A DNA stretch of 64,000 nucleotides from Spirilliplanes yamanashiensis (GTDB lineage: Bacteria; Actinomycetota; Actinomycetes; Mycobacteriales; Micromonosporaceae). Made by a program: the position numbers and the translations under genes. The stretch is taken from positions 1 through 64,000 of the forward strand of contig NZ_BOOY01000022.1 in NCBI RefSeq assembly GCF_016863475.1, read 5' to 3'. Positions 35,432 to 44,495 of the stretch are shown piece by piece. The notes under the pieces were generated by a model, which worked only from the letters and a program-made list of their open reading frames with translations, did not search any database and was not told the DNA's origin. Within the stretch, counting starts at the first letter, position 1. Each line of letters opens with the position of its first letter.

Positions 35432-36195
35432 CCGTCCACGTCACCGGCCTGCGCGTCGCCCTCGACGGCACGCCCATCCTGCACGGCGTCGACCTCACCG
35501 TCGCCGCCGGCGAGTGGGTCACCGTCATCGGCCCGAACGGCGCCGGCAAGTCCACGCTGCTGCGCGCCGTCGGCGGCCTGCTGCCCTTCACGGGCACGGT
35601 CACCATCGCCGGTACGGAACTCGGCCGGCTCGCCCGCCGCGCCCGCGCCCGCCGCGTCGCCACCGTCGTCCAGTCCCCGGTCGTCCCGCCCGGCATGGCC
35701 GTCCTCGACTACGTGCTGCTCGGCCGCACCCCGTACATCGCGCCGCTGGGCCGCGAGTCCGCCGCCGACCTGACCGCCGTCCACGATGTCCTGCGCCGCC
35801 TCGACCTGGAGCCCTTCGCGAGCCGCCGCCTGGAGACCCTGTCCGGCGGCGAACGCCAGCGCGTGTTCCTCGCCCGCGCCCTCGCCCAGGGCGCCTCCGT
35901 CCTGCTGCTCGACGAGCCGACCAGCGCCCTCGACATCGGCCACCAGCAGGAGGTCCTGGAACTCGTCGACCGGCTGCGCCGCGAGAACGGCCTGACCGTC
36001 CTGGCTACCATGCACGACCTCACCACCGCCGGCGAGTACGCCGACCGCCTCGTCCTGCTCGCCGACGGCCGGGTGGCGGCGGCCGGACCGCCCGCCGACG
36101 TGCTGACCGAGACCCTGCTGGCCGAGCACTACCGGGTCCGCGTCCGCGTCATCCCGGGCGACCACGGCCCGCTCGTCGTGCCGGTGCGGGGCTGA
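35428..36195 (+). CDS. btuD: ABC transporter ATP-binding protein (BtuD/FecE-like)
   Basis: A 255-residue ATPase with Walker A GPNGAGKS, the signature LSGGERQR, Walker B VLLLDEPTSALD and the switch His in TMHDL. It drives the cobalamin importer encoded immediately upstream. ATG 35428 overlaps the permease stop. The phosphotransferase gene begins 5 nt after its stop, so all four genes probably answer to the riboswitch. Confidence 0.93.
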   Translation: MTVHVTGLRVALDGTPILHGVDLTVAAGEWVTVIGPNGAGKSTLLRAVGGLLPFTGTVTIAGTELGRLARRARARRVATVVQSPVVPPGMAVLDYVLLGRTPYIAPLGRESAADLTAVHDVLRRLDLEPFASRRLETLSGGERQRVFLARALAQGASVLLLDEPTSALDIGHQQEVLELVDRLRRENGLTVLATMHDLTTAGEYADRLVLLADGRVAAAGPPADVLTETLLAEHYRVRVRVIPGDHGPLVVPVRG

Positions 36196-36200
36196 CGGCC

Positions 36201-37169
36201 GTGCGGACGTTCCTGCGGCCGGACGACGTGCGCGACCTCGTCGCCGGGCAGTTCGGCACCGGCCGGCGGCTCGTCGGGCTGGACCGGCTCACCGGCGGCA
36301 CCAGGAAGGGCGTCTACCGGCTCCGGCTGGACGACGGGACGACCGCCGTCCTCTACGTGTGGGCGCCCGGCGAGAACTACTGGCCGCCGTCGCCGGCCGT
36401 GCCCGACGACCCGTTCACCGACGCGTCCGGCGCGGACCTGTTCGCCACCGCCCACACCGCCCTGACCGCCGCGGGCGTGCGGGTGCCGCACCTGCTGCTG
36501 CTCGACCGCACGGGCCGGCACCTCGGCGCCGACATCGCGCTCACGGAGGACGCCGGGGCGGTGAAGCTGGAAGCCCTGCTGGAGCGCGACCCGGCCGCCG
36601 CCGCCGCGCCGCTGGCCGCGCTCGGGGACGCCCTGCGCCGGATGCACACCACGCCCGGCCCGCACCCGGGCCGGCTCGCCGGCGCTCCCCGCTCGTCCCG
36701 GTCCGCCGAGGACATCGTCGTGGACCGGGCGCTGCTGCACCTGCGCGCCGTCGCCGCCCGCGACGCCCGGATGGCCGACGCCCACGACCGGATCGCCGGG
36801 CACGTGCGGCGGCTGCGCGCCGCGGTTCAGGCCCGCAGCACGTACGGGCTGGTGCACGGCGAGCTGGGGCCCGACCACGTCCTCGTCACGCCCGCCGGGG
36901 AGCCCGTGCTCATCGACATCGAGGGCCTGACGTGGTTCGACGTCGAGTGGGAGCACGCGTGGCTGCGGATGCGGTTCGGCGACGCGTACCCGCGGCTGCG
37001 TCCGGTCGAGCTCGACCCGCACCGGCTGGAGCTGTACCGGTACGCGCAGGTGCTGTCCCTGATCGAGGGCCCGCTGCGGATAGCGGACACCGACTTCCCC
37101 GACCGGCAGTGGATGCTCGACCTGGCCGAGTGGAACATCACGCAGGCGCTCGCCGCCGTCGGGCCCTGA
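36201..37169 (+). CDS. Aminoglycoside-phosphotransferase-fold protein in the B12 operon
   Basis: A 322-residue kinase-like protein with the APH/choline-kinase layout. The catalytic loop reads [10 protein letters not shown] (219-228) where HXDXXXXN is expected, so the catalytic Asp is Glu221 and the Asn is His226. The metal-binding motif is LIDIEG (Asp239). I have seen this variant in other actinobacterial phosphotransferase-like proteins, so it need not be dead. It starts 5 nt after the importer ATPase, under the cobalamin riboswitch. A corrinoid-related substrate (cobinamide, alpha-ribazole) is an attractive but unproved inference; a general small-molecule kinase remains possible. Confidence 0.75.
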   Translation: MRTFLRPDDVRDLVAGQFGTGRRLVGLDRLTGGTRKGVYRLRLDDGTTAVLYVWAPGENYWPPSPAVPDDPFTDASGADLFATAHTALTAAGVRVPHLLLLDRTGRHLGADIALTEDAGAVKLEALLERDPAAAAAPLAALGDALRRMHTTPGPHPGRLAGAPRSSRSAEDIVVDRALLHLRAVAARDARMADAHDRIAGHVRRLRAAVQARSTYGLVHGELGPDHVLVTPAGEPVLIDIEGLTWFDVEWEHAWLRMRFGDAYPRLRPVELDPHRLELYRYAQVLSLIEGPLRIADTDFPDRQWMLDLAEWNITQALAAVGP

Positions 37170-37170
37170 C

Positions 37171-38049
37171 TCAGCGCAGCAGCGGGGCGACCTCCCGGGC
37201 CGCGAAGCGCAGGAACCCCACCGGGTCCGGCTCGTCGAGGGCGGGCTGGAGCAGCACCGTCGTGGCGCCCGCGTCGAACCAGCGGCGCAGGCCCGCCGCC
37301 ACCTCGCCGGCGTCGCCCGTGACCGCCAGATCGGTGACCGGGGCGTCCGGGGAGTCGCCGAAGCGGTGCAGTTCGCGGGTGACGCGGTCGAGGGCGTCCG
37401 GGCCGGTGGCGGCGAGGACGTTGACGACCACGGGCAGGGCGCCGGTGCGGCCGGCGGCGGCGTGGCCCTCGTCGATCCGGGCCTTGAGGGTGGTCAGCTC
37501 GGCCGGGCTGGTGGCGGCCGTGAGCAGGGTGCCCTCGCCGACCTCGCCGGCCAGGCGCAGCGTCTTCGGGCCGGACGCGCCGACGTGGACGCTGGTGTCG
37601 ACCGGGGCCCAGTCGAGCGCCACGTCGTCCAGTTTGACGTAGCGGCCGGTGACGGTGAGGCGGTCGCCGCGCAGCAGGGCGCGCAGCGCCGTCGTGTACT
37701 CGCGCAGCAGCGTCAGCGGGGACGCCACCCGCTCGCCGACCTGGCCCATCCACGACTGGACGCCGTGGCCGACGCCGATGATCGCGCGGCCGGGGAACAT
37801 GCGCTCCAGGGTGGCGATCTCCATGGCGGTCAGGGCGACGTTGCGCAGCGGCACCGGCAGCAGGCCCACGCCGACGCGGACGCGGGTGGTGGCGCCCAGG
37901 ATGGCGGCCGCCGCGGACAGGCCGCTGGTCCAGAAGCAGTCCTCCCACAGCCACAGCTCGTCGAGGCCGGCCTCGTCGGCCGCGCGGGCGGCGTCGAGGA
38001 GGCGCTCGGGCGGGAGCTGGGGCAGGACGATGGCGCCGACTGTGCTCAT
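37171..38049 (-). CDS. LLM-class (F420-dependent type) oxidoreductase
   Basis: A 292-residue TIM-barrel enzyme of the luciferase-like monooxygenase superfamily. It shows [43 protein letters not shown] and [14 protein letters not shown], the pattern of actinobacterial F420-using members rather than FMN ones. The physiological substrate is unknown. ATG 38049 is used; TAGCCT lies 6 nt upstream, indicating a leaderless transcript. Its stop nearly abuts that of the convergent phosphotransferase gene. Confidence 0.87.
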   Translation of the reverse strand: MSTVGAIVLPQLPPERLLDAARAADEAGLDELWLWEDCFWTSGLSAAAAILGATTRVRVGVGLLPVPLRNVALTAMEIATLERMFPGRAIIGVGHGVQSWMGQVGERVASPLTLLREYTTALRALLRGDRLTVTGRYVKLDDVALDWAPVDTSVHVGASGPKTLRLAGEVGEGTLLTAATSPAELTTLKARIDEGHAAAGRTGALPVVVNVLAATGPDALDRVTRELHRFGDSPDAPVTDLAVTGDAGEVAAGLRRWFDAGATTVLLQPALDEPDPVGFLRFAAREVAPLLR

Positions 38050-38055
38050 CACCGC

Positions 38056-38061
38056 AGGCTA
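38056..38061 (-). promoter_or_regulatory. -10 box of LLM oxidoreductase gene, leaderless start
   Basis: TAGCCT on the minus strand, 6 nt before ATG 38049. Confidence 0.45.
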
Positions 38062-38067
38062 ACGTGA

Positions 38068-38829
38068 TCAGCCGCCCTGCAGCACCGCGAAGAGGGAGCC
38101 CTGCGGGTCCCGTAACCCGGCGAAGCGGCCGAACTCGAAGTCGGTGGCGGGGGTGGCGACGCTGCCGCCCAGCCCGGTGGCCGTGGCGACCGCCGCGTCG
38201 CAGTCGGCCACCTGGAAGTAGCTCAGCCAGTGGGCGGGCAGGTCCGTCGGCCAGTCCGGGCCGAGCATCGGCTTCATGGCGGCGACGGGACGCCCGCCGA
38301 GCCGCCACACCGTGTACGGGCCGTACGACATGACGCTGTGCTCCGGCTCCCAGCCGAACACCGCGCCGTAGAACGCCACCGACCCGTCGACGTCACGGGT
38401 GAGCAGTTCGGTCCAGGTCAGGGCGCCGGGGGCGTCGAAGAGTTCGGCGCCGGGCATCGTGCCGGCCTGCCACACGCTGAACGGGGCGCCGGCCGGGTCC
38501 AGGAAGGCGGCCATCCGGCCCTGGTCGCCGACGTCGAACGGGGCCACCAGGACCTTGCCGCCGGCCGCCTCGACGCGGTCCGCCGTGGCGTCCGCGTCGG
38601 GATCGGCGAAGTAGCTGCTCCAGGTGACGGGCTGGCCCGCCGCGAACAGGGGGCCCGCGCCCGCCACCGGGGCGCCGTCGAGCGTGAAGATCGTGTAGCC
38701 GCCGTACTGCTCGTCGGGGGAGACGTTCGCGGTCCAGCCGAACAGTCCGGTGTAGAAGGCGGTGGCGGCCGTCAGGTCGGACGTGCCGAGATCCACCCAG
38801 GTGGGGAAGCCTGCCTCGGGGTGCGCCAT
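38068..38829 (-). CDS. Two-domain VOC (glyoxalase/bleomycin-resistance-like) protein
   Basis: A 253-residue protein made of two related VOC modules (about 5-120 and 135-250). Each has the pattern of an FYTGLFGW / FYGAVFGWE helix and a later [11 protein letters not shown] / [11 protein letters not shown] strand. Metal-ligand positions are partly kept. Similar actinobacterial proteins are often annotated as hydroxylase-like or glyoxalase-like but lack a known substrate. ATG 38829 gives the usual MAHPEAG-type N-terminus; ATG 38841 is an alternative. Confidence 0.85.
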   Translation of the reverse strand: MAHPEAGFPTWVDLGTSDLTAATAFYTGLFGWTANVSPDEQYGGYTIFTLDGAPVAGAGPLFAAGQPVTWSSYFADPDADATADRVEAAGGKVLVAPFDVGDQGRMAAFLDPAGAPFSVWQAGTMPGAELFDAPGALTWTELLTRDVDGSVAFYGAVFGWEPEHSVMSYGPYTVWRLGGRPVAAMKPMLGPDWPTDLPAHWLSYFQVADCDAAVATATGLGGSVATPATDFEFGRFAGLRDPQGSLFAVLQGG

Positions 38830-38842
38830 GACCCTGAGCATG

Positions 38843-39589
38843 TCACGAGAAGCGCCGTCCCTCGTCCCGCCGATAGGCCCACACCGCGGCGCCGAGCAGC
38901 GCCACCGTCCACACGATCAGCGCGGCCATCGAGGTGCCGTTGAGCGGGAAGTCCGTGACGGCCGCCCACATCAGCTCGGCGGCGCCGCGGGTCGGCAGGT
39001 ACGGCGCGACGGTGGCGACGAAGCCGGGCTCGTTGCCGGGCCCGCCGGTGAACAGGCCGCCGCCGAACGCCAGCGGCAGGAACAGCACCTGCGCCGCGAC
39101 GATCGCGGCCTTGGCCGGCAGGGCGTAGCCGATGGCCAGGCCCATGAGGGTGAACGGGACGGCGGCCAGGACCAGCGCGCCGAGCCCGGCGACCAGCCCG
39201 CCCGGCGACACGGTGGCGGGGGTGAGCAGCGCGGCGACGACCAGCACGGGAATGAGTGACAGCAGCATCATCGCCAGGCCCGCGACGATCCGGCCGGCGA
39301 ACGACGGCAGCGGGCCGCTGGGCAGGGTCCGCAGGTACGGGCTCCACGGCTGGTCGCGGTCGGTGGCGACGCCGATGCCGTACTGGAACAGGTTGGTCGT
39401 CATGACGGTGAACGTGAGCATCGAGGCGGTGGCGTAGGTGGCGCCGACGGCGTCGTCGCGGGTGAACGGGACGACGAAGAACAGCATGGACGCCGCCGGG
39501 AAGAACGCGCTGCCGATGAGCGCGACCGGGATGCGGACCGCCTCCAGCAGGTGGAAGCGGGCGTGGGTCAGGGTCAGGCTCACGGTCAC
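38843..39589 (-). CDS. ABC-2-type transporter permease
   Basis: A 248-residue membrane protein with six helices and the ABC-2 fold (SLTLTHARFHLLEAVRIPVALIGSAFFP at the start, FLPLAFGGGLFTGG and LPTRGAAELMWA near the fifth helix). It pairs with the ATPase encoded upstream to form an exporter for a drug or lipid-like molecule. GTG 39589 overlaps the ATPase stop by 4 nt; GTG 39583 is a possible shorter start. Last gene of a four-gene operon that begins at 41389. Confidence 0.87.
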   Translation of the reverse strand: MTVSLTLTHARFHLLEAVRIPVALIGSAFFPAASMLFFVVPFTRDDAVGATYATASMLTFTVMTTNLFQYGIGVATDRDQPWSPYLRTLPSGPLPSFAGRIVAGLAMMLLSLIPVLVVAALLTPATVSPGGLVAGLGALVLAAVPFTLMGLAIGYALPAKAAIVAAQVLFLPLAFGGGLFTGGPGNEPGFVATVAPYLPTRGAAELMWAAVTDFPLNGTSMAALIVWTVALLGAAVWAYRRDEGRRFS

Positions 39590-40452
39590 ACCGCCGTCAG
39601 GGTCAGGAAGGCCTCTTCGAGGCTCGTCGGGCGTACCTCGAGGTCGTGGAACGGCACGCGGGCCGCGACCAGGTCGCGGACCGTGCGGTCGGCGTCGGCC
39701 GTGTAGAGGTGGGTGCGGTCGCCCTCGGTCTCGACGGCGAGCACGCCCGGCAGCTCGGGCACGCCGCCGGCGACGGTGAGCGACACGCGGCGGCGGCCGA
39801 CGCTGCCGCGGACGGCGTCGACGGTGTCGTCGGCGAGCACCCGGCCGCCGCCGACGACGACCGCCCGGGTGGCGAGCGCCTCGATCTCCTCCAGGTAGTG
39901 GCTGGTCAGCACGACGGTGCCGCCGTCGGCGTGGAAGGCGCGCACCGCGTCCCACAGGGCGCGCCGCGCCTCCACGTCGAGGCCGGTGGTGGGCTCGTCG
40001 AGGAAGACGATCTGCGGCCGGCCGACGAACGCCAGCGCGACGGCGAGCCGCCGCTTCTGGCCGCCGGACAGCCCGCCGGTCTGGCGCCGCACCAGGTCGT
40101 CGAGGCCGAAGCGGGTGAGCAGCTCGGCGCGGCCGAGCGGGTCGGCGTAGTGCCGGGCGACGAAGTCGACGACCTCGCCGACGCGCAGGGTCTGCGGCAG
40201 CCCGGTCTCCTGCGGGGTGACGCCGAGCCGGCGCCGGTGAGCGGGGTCGCGCGGGTCGCCGCCGCACAGCTCGACCCGGCCGCCGGTGGGCCGGCGCTGG
40301 CCGGTGAACAGCTGCACCAGGGTGGACTTGCCGGCGCCGTTCGGGCCGAGGAGCCCGACCAGCTCACCGGCGGCGACGTCGAGGCTGACGCCGTCGACGG
40401 CGGTCGTGTCGCCGTAGCGTTTGGACACCTTCTCGGCGCGGGCCAGGATCAC
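39586..40452 (-). CDS. ABC transporter ATP-binding protein
   Basis: A 288-residue DrrA-like ATPase: Walker A GPNGAGKS, a Q-loop in TPQETGLPQ, signature LSGGQKRR, Walker B IVFLDEPTTGLD and the switch His in TSHYLEE. The C-terminal 75 residues form the extension typical of ABC-2 exporter ATPases. GTG 40452 overlaps the regulator stop by 4 nt and its stop overlaps the permease start. Likely exports a toxic or hydrophobic compound. Confidence 0.9.
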   Translation of the reverse strand: MILARAEKVSKRYGDTTAVDGVSLDVAAGELVGLLGPNGAGKSTLVQLFTGQRRPTGGRVELCGGDPRDPAHRRRLGVTPQETGLPQTLRVGEVVDFVARHYADPLGRAELLTRFGLDDLVRRQTGGLSGGQKRRLAVALAFVGRPQIVFLDEPTTGLDVEARRALWDAVRAFHADGGTVVLTSHYLEEIEALATRAVVVGGGRVLADDTVDAVRGSVGRRRVSLTVAGGVPELPGVLAVETEGDRTHLYTADADRTVRDLVAARVPFHDLEVRPTSLEEAFLTLTAV

Positions 40453-40769
40453 GTCTGCTCCTTCGCGGTGCCGCCGTCGAGCAGCGCCCGGACGGCGGCG
40501 GTGTAGTCGTCGAACGCGAGCCGGCCGCGCAGGGTGAGGCGGACCAGCGTGGCCGGGGTGCGGCCCTGGTGGGTCTTGGTGACCTCGACGTAGCCGGCGT
40601 CCTCGAGCTTGCGCAGGTGGACGGACAGGTTCCCGGCGGTCATCTTGAGGAGTTCCTGCAGCCGGGGGAACGTGATCCGGTCGTCGGCGCGCAGCGCGGA
40701 CAGCGCCGACACCACCCGCAGCCGCGCCTGGGCGTGGATCACCGGGTCGAGCTCGGGGATCTCGGTCAC
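40449..40769 (-). CDS. Winged-helix transcriptional regulator
   Basis: A 106-residue MarR/ArsR-like winged helix (PF13601-type): HAQARLRVVSALSALRADDRITFPRLQELL, then MTAGNLSVHLRKLEDAGYVEVTKTHQGR as recognition helix and wing. It lies between a membrane protein and the ATPase with 4-nt overlaps on both sides. Proteins of this kind usually repress their own exporter operon; the inverted repeat at 41405-41428 is the obvious operator candidate. Confidence 0.87.
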   Translation of the reverse strand: MTEIPELDPVIHAQARLRVVSALSALRADDRITFPRLQELLKMTAGNLSVHLRKLEDAGYVEVTKTHQGRTPATLVRLTLRGRLAFDDYTAAVRALLDGGTAKEQT

Positions 40770-41389
40770 CGGCGCCACCGCAGCCAGCCGAGCAGGCCGG
40801 CCAGCAGCATGCCGCCGCCGCCCGCGACCGCCACGACCAGCGAGTGCCAGCCCGGCCCGGCCAGCACGCCCGCGACGTTGACGACGCTGATGCCCGCGCC
40901 GAGCACGAAGAGGTGGCGGTCGTCGAAGGCGGCGCCGCCGGCCATGTGCAGGACGCCGGTGAGCCCCACCATGACGCCCGCCCACAGCAGCCCGGACATG
41001 GCCTCGGAGAGCAGCCCGGTGAACTGCGACAGCACGACGCTCATGCCGGCGAACCCGATGGACCAGCTCACCCCGTACAGGGCGCCCTGGCGCGACGAGG
41101 GCCCGCTGACGTGCCGGCCGGCGCGCGCCCCGGCCACGCCGGTGACGACGCCGGCGGCGATCATCAGACCGAGCAGGGTGGTGAGCGGCAGCCAGCCGGG
41201 CAGGTCGACGAAGACCCGGCCGTCGGGGCCGAACCGCAGGAAGAACAGGGTGAAGCCGACGAGCCAGGCGACGCCCCACGGCCACGAGAACATGCGCGGG
41301 TCGGGGGTGAGGCCGCGCTCGGCGGTGGCGCGCTCGCGGGCGATGACGGCGAGCGGGTCGGCCGGCGGTCTGTCGTCGTCGAGGTTCAT
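40766..41389 (-). CDS. Membrane protein heading an ABC exporter operon
   Basis: A 207-residue protein with a 30-residue cytoplasmic N-terminus and about six hydrophobic helices. It has no recognised family. It is first in an operon with a winged-helix regulator, an ABC ATPase and an ABC-2 permease, all with 4-nt overlaps, so it may be a regulator-associated sensor or accessory subunit (inference). ATG 41389 has no ribosome site but has TAAAGT 7 nt upstream. Confidence 0.75.
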   Translation of the reverse strand: MNLDDDRPPADPLAVIARERATAERGLTPDPRMFSWPWGVAWLVGFTLFFLRFGPDGRVFVDLPGWLPLTTLLGLMIAAGVVTGVAGARAGRHVSGPSSRQGALYGVSWSIGFAGMSVVLSQFTGLLSEAMSGLLWAGVMVGLTGVLHMAGGAAFDDRHLFVLGAGISVVNVAGVLAGPGWHSLVVAVAGGGGMLLAGLLGWLRWRR

Positions 41390-41396
41390 GCAAAGC

Positions 41397-41402
41397 ACTT
41401 TA
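41397..41402 (-). promoter_or_regulatory. -10 box of exporter operon, leaderless start
   Basis: TAAAGT on the minus strand, 7 nt before ATG 41389, directly beside the GCACAAAG/CTTTGTGC dyad. Confidence 0.5.
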
Positions 41403-41404
41403 CA

Positions 41405-41428
41405 GCACAAAGTCAAAGAGCTTTGTGC
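41405..41428. promoter_or_regulatory. Candidate operator in divergent region
   Basis: GCACAAAG (41405-41412) and CTTTGTGC (41421-41428) are a perfect 8-bp inverted repeat with an 8-nt spacer. Further AAAG/CTTT copies flank it. It lies between the exporter operon and the divergent epimerase gene. Confidence 0.6.
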
Positions 41429-41461
41429 CATAAAGTTCGCCGATCCGGGTAGAGGGTGGGT

Positions 41462-42307
41462 ATGACTCGCATCGCGGTGACCGGCGGCAGCGGCAAGCTC
41501 GGCCGCGCCGTCGTCCTGGACCTGCTCGAACACTCCTACGACGTCGTCAACCTCGACCTCGCCGGGCCGCGCGACCAGCCGTCGGCGTTCATCCGGGTCG
41601 ACCTCACCGACTACGGGCAGGTCGTCGACGCCCTCACCACGAACGACGGGCTGGCCGGCCCGGTCGACGCCGTCGTGCACCTGGGCGCCATCCCCGCGCC
41701 CGGGCTCACCTCCAACGCCGCCACGTTCGCCAACAACGCTTCGGCGACGTACAACGTCTTCGCCGCGGCCCGGGCGGCCGGCATCACGAGGGTGGTCTGG
41801 GCGTCCAGCGAGACCGTGCTGGGCCTGCCGTTCGACACCCCGCCGCCGTACCTGCCGGTGGACGAGGAGTACCCGGCCCGGCCCGAGTCGACGTACTCGC
41901 TGGTCAAGCACCTCGAGGAGCAGATGGCCGCGCAGTTCTGCCGGTGGGACCCCGCCCTGACGATGATCGGCCTGCGCTTCTCCAACGTGATGGACCCCGA
42001 GGACTACGCGGCCTTCCCGTCGTTCTCCGACGACCCGCGCAGCCGGATCTGGAACCTGTGGGGCTACATCGACGCGCGCGACGGCGCCCAGGCCGTGCGC
42101 CGGGCCCTGGAGTACGGCCGGCCCGGCATGGAGGTCTTCGTCATCGCCAACGCCGACACCGTGATGAGCCGGTCCAGCGCGAGCCTGGCCGCCGAGTTCT
42201 TCCCCGACGTGCCGGTCACCCGCGAGCTGGGCGAGCACGAGACGCTGCTCGGCATCGACAAGGCGCGGCGCCTGCTGGGCTACGAGCCGCGGCACTCCTG
42301 GCGCTAG
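41462..42307 (+). CDS. NAD(P)-dependent epimerase/dehydratase family protein
   Basis: A 281-residue extended-SDR protein. The Rossmann motif is GGSGKLG (GXXGXXG form), with VVHLGAIPAPG, an active-site Tyr-XXX-Lys (STYSLVKHLEEQ) and substrate-side WGYIDARDGAQAV. It is most like the short UDP-glucose-4-epimerase-type proteins common in actinobacteria; sugar substrate not determinable. ATG 41462; GTG 41456 would add two residues. The upstream operator region is shared with the divergent exporter operon. Confidence 0.88.
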   Translation: MTRIAVTGGSGKLGRAVVLDLLEHSYDVVNLDLAGPRDQPSAFIRVDLTDYGQVVDALTTNDGLAGPVDAVVHLGAIPAPGLTSNAATFANNASATYNVFAAARAAGITRVVWASSETVLGLPFDTPPPYLPVDEEYPARPESTYSLVKHLEEQMAAQFCRWDPALTMIGLRFSNVMDPEDYAAFPSFSDDPRSRIWNLWGYIDARDGAQAVRRALEYGRPGMEVFVIANADTVMSRSSASLAAEFFPDVPVTRELGEHETLLGIDKARRLLGYEPRHSWR

Positions 42308-44331
42308 GCCGCCGCGCCGAGCGGGTCCGGCAGCGGGCGGGCGTGCACCACGGCCAGCCGGGACACCGCGCGGGTCAGCGCCACGTACAGCCGGTGCAGC
42401 CCGCGCGGTTCCGCCGCCACGATCGCGGCCGGCTCGACGACCACCACGTGGTCGTACTCCAGGCCCTTGACCAGGCTCGCCGGGATCACCGTGACGCGCG
42501 CCGCGGGCTCCAGGTCCGCCGGGTCCGCGAGGTCCACGCCGGCGGCGGTCAGGGCGGCGCGGACCGCGGCGACGTCCGCGTCGGCGGCGATGACGCCGAC
42601 CGAGCCCTCGTGGCCGAGCGCCGCCCGCACCTCGGCCACCGTGCCCGCCGCCACGTCGGCGTCGGGGCGCACGCGCAGGTCGCCGTCGCGCCGCAGCGAC
42701 ACCGCCTCGGGCACGTCGACGCCCAGCGCGGGCAGCAGCCGGTTCGCCAGGGCCAGCACCGCCGCGGGTACGCGGAACCCGACGGTCAGCGGCACCACGG
42801 CGGCGTCCGGCTTGCCGAGGTGGGCCAGGGTGGTCCGCCAGTCGGTGGCGGCCCACGGGGCGGTGCCCTGCGCCAGGTCGCCGAGCAGGGTGATCGAGCC
42901 GTGCTCGACCCGCCGGGCGATGGCCCGGCACTGCATGGGGGACAGGTCCTGCGCCTCGTCGACGACGACGTGGCCGAAGCCCGCGGGGCGTTCGAGCAGG
43001 CCGGCGACCTCGTCGAGCAGCACGGCGTCGGCGGCGCTGAACCGGGCGCTCTTGACGGTCTTCGGCGGCTTCACCCAGCGGATCAGGTCCTGCTCCCCGT
43101 CGGTGAGCACGCCGTCGGCGGCGGGCGCCGGGTCGGTCAGCAGCTCGGCGACCACCGCCTCCGGCGTCAGCGCGGGCCAGGCCGCGTCCAGGAACTCCGT
43201 CACCGGGGCCGCCTTCGCCATCCGGCGCAGCCAGGCGTCGGACGGGGAGTCGCCGCGCTTGTACTCCGACTGCCGCTGCAGCAGCGCGACCACCCGGGCG
43301 CGCACCCGCTCGCGGCCCACCGCGTACGGCAGGCCCTCGCGGCGGGCCTCGTCGACGATGCGGCGCAGCGGCTCGGTGTCGATGCGCCACCGGTACGACC
43401 CGTCGCTGACCTGCATCGAGGACTCCGGCTTGCGGACCCGCCCCCACACCGCCCGGCGCAGCACCTCGGCCATCCGGGCGTCGTGCTTCACGACCGCCGC
43501 CTCGACGGGGTCCGCGCCGCGCACCGGCCCCCGGGCGACCAGGTCGTCCACGGTGGCCTGCTGCACCTCGACCTCGCCGAGCGCGGGCAGCACCGCCGAG
43601 ATGTAGCCGAGGAACGCCGTGTTGGGCCCGACCACCAGCACGCCGGAGCGCTTCAGCCGCTCGCGGTGCAGGTACAGCAGGTACGCCGCCCGGTGCAGCC
43701 CGACCGCGGTCTTGCCGGTGCCCGGCGCCCCCTGCACGGCGACGGACGTCTCCAGGTCGGCGCGCACCAGCTCGTCCTGCTCGGGCTGGATCGTGGCGAC
43801 GATGTCGCGCATCGGCCCCACGCGCGGCCGCTCGATCTCCTCGGTCAGGATGCGGCTGGCGGTGCCCAGCTCCTCGCCGCGGTCGAGGTGCTCGTCCTCG
43901 AAGCTGGTCAGCTCGCCGCGCACGAACCCGAACCGCCGCCGCACCAGCACGCCCTGCGGCTCGCGCACGCTGGCCCGGTAGAAGCTGCGCGACAGCGGCG
44001 CCCGCCAGTCCAGGACCATCGGCTCGCCGGCGTCGTCGGTGACGTGCCGCCGGCCGATGTGGAAGTCGCCGTCGGCCAGGTCGAGCCGGCCGAAGAACAG
44101 CGCCGTCGACGGGTCGTCGGCCAGCTCCTTCACCCGCAGGGACAGGGTCCGGCCGAGCTGTTCGGCGGTGTAGGAGTCGCCGGCCACGTCGTGGCCGGTG
44201 GCGAACAGGGCCTCGGCGCGCTGCCGCATCCGGGCCAGGGCGGCCCGGGACGCGGCGAGGTGCTCGCGCTCGCCGGCGAGGTCGGTGTCGAGGTCGGATG
44301 CGGGCACGCTGACTCCCTGGGTGCGGGTCAT
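42304..44331 (-). CDS. helR: HelR/HelD-type RNA polymerase recycling ATPase
   Basis: A 675-residue UvrD/Rep-like ATPase. An N-terminal helical arm (12-75) resembles HelD proteins that enter RNA polymerase channels. Walker A is GAPGTGKT (201-208), Walker B is in VVVDEAQDLSP, and late motifs ASLVKGLEYDHVVVVEP and LYVALTRA complete the superfamily 1 core. In actinobacteria such proteins (HelR) dislodge rifamycins and stalled polymerase. I find no rifamycin-associated element upstream. ATG 44331 is chosen; longer frames upstream are low-complexity. Its stop overlaps the convergent epimerase stop by 4 nt. Confidence 0.85.
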   Translation of the reverse strand: MTRTQGVSVPASDLDTDLAGEREHLAASRAALARMRQRAEALFATGHDVAGDSYTAEQLGRTLSLRVKELADDPSTALFFGRLDLADGDFHIGRRHVTDDAGEPMVLDWRAPLSRSFYRASVREPQGVLVRRRFGFVRGELTSFEDEHLDRGEELGTASRILTEEIERPRVGPMRDIVATIQPEQDELVRADLETSVAVQGAPGTGKTAVGLHRAAYLLYLHRERLKRSGVLVVGPNTAFLGYISAVLPALGEVEVQQATVDDLVARGPVRGADPVEAAVVKHDARMAEVLRRAVWGRVRKPESSMQVSDGSYRWRIDTEPLRRIVDEARREGLPYAVGRERVRARVVALLQRQSEYKRGDSPSDAWLRRMAKAAPVTEFLDAAWPALTPEAVVAELLTDPAPAADGVLTDGEQDLIRWVKPPKTVKSARFSAADAVLLDEVAGLLERPAGFGHVVVDEAQDLSPMQCRAIARRVEHGSITLLGDLAQGTAPWAATDWRTTLAHLGKPDAAVVPLTVGFRVPAAVLALANRLLPALGVDVPEAVSLRRDGDLRVRPDADVAAGTVAEVRAALGHEGSVGVIAADADVAAVRAALTAAGVDLADPADLEPAARVTVIPASLVKGLEYDHVVVVEPAAIVAAEPRGLHRLYVALTRAVSRLAVVHARPLPDPLGAAA

Positions 44332-44495
44332 CTGCTCGCTCGCGTGTCCGGGGGCGGATGGGCCGCCTCCGGCGCGGGGACGTCCGCTGCGGTGCGTGCT
44401 CACCGCGGCCGTCAAGCGGCTGACCACGATACGCGGTGCGGCGCGTCCGCTCACCCGGTTTCCGCGCGCCCGGCCGGCGCAGGATCATTGGCCGC

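Noticed and set aside
44332-44480. Rifamycin-associated element upstream of helR.
   Set aside because: I looked for the inverted-repeat consensus in the leader and found no convincing match.
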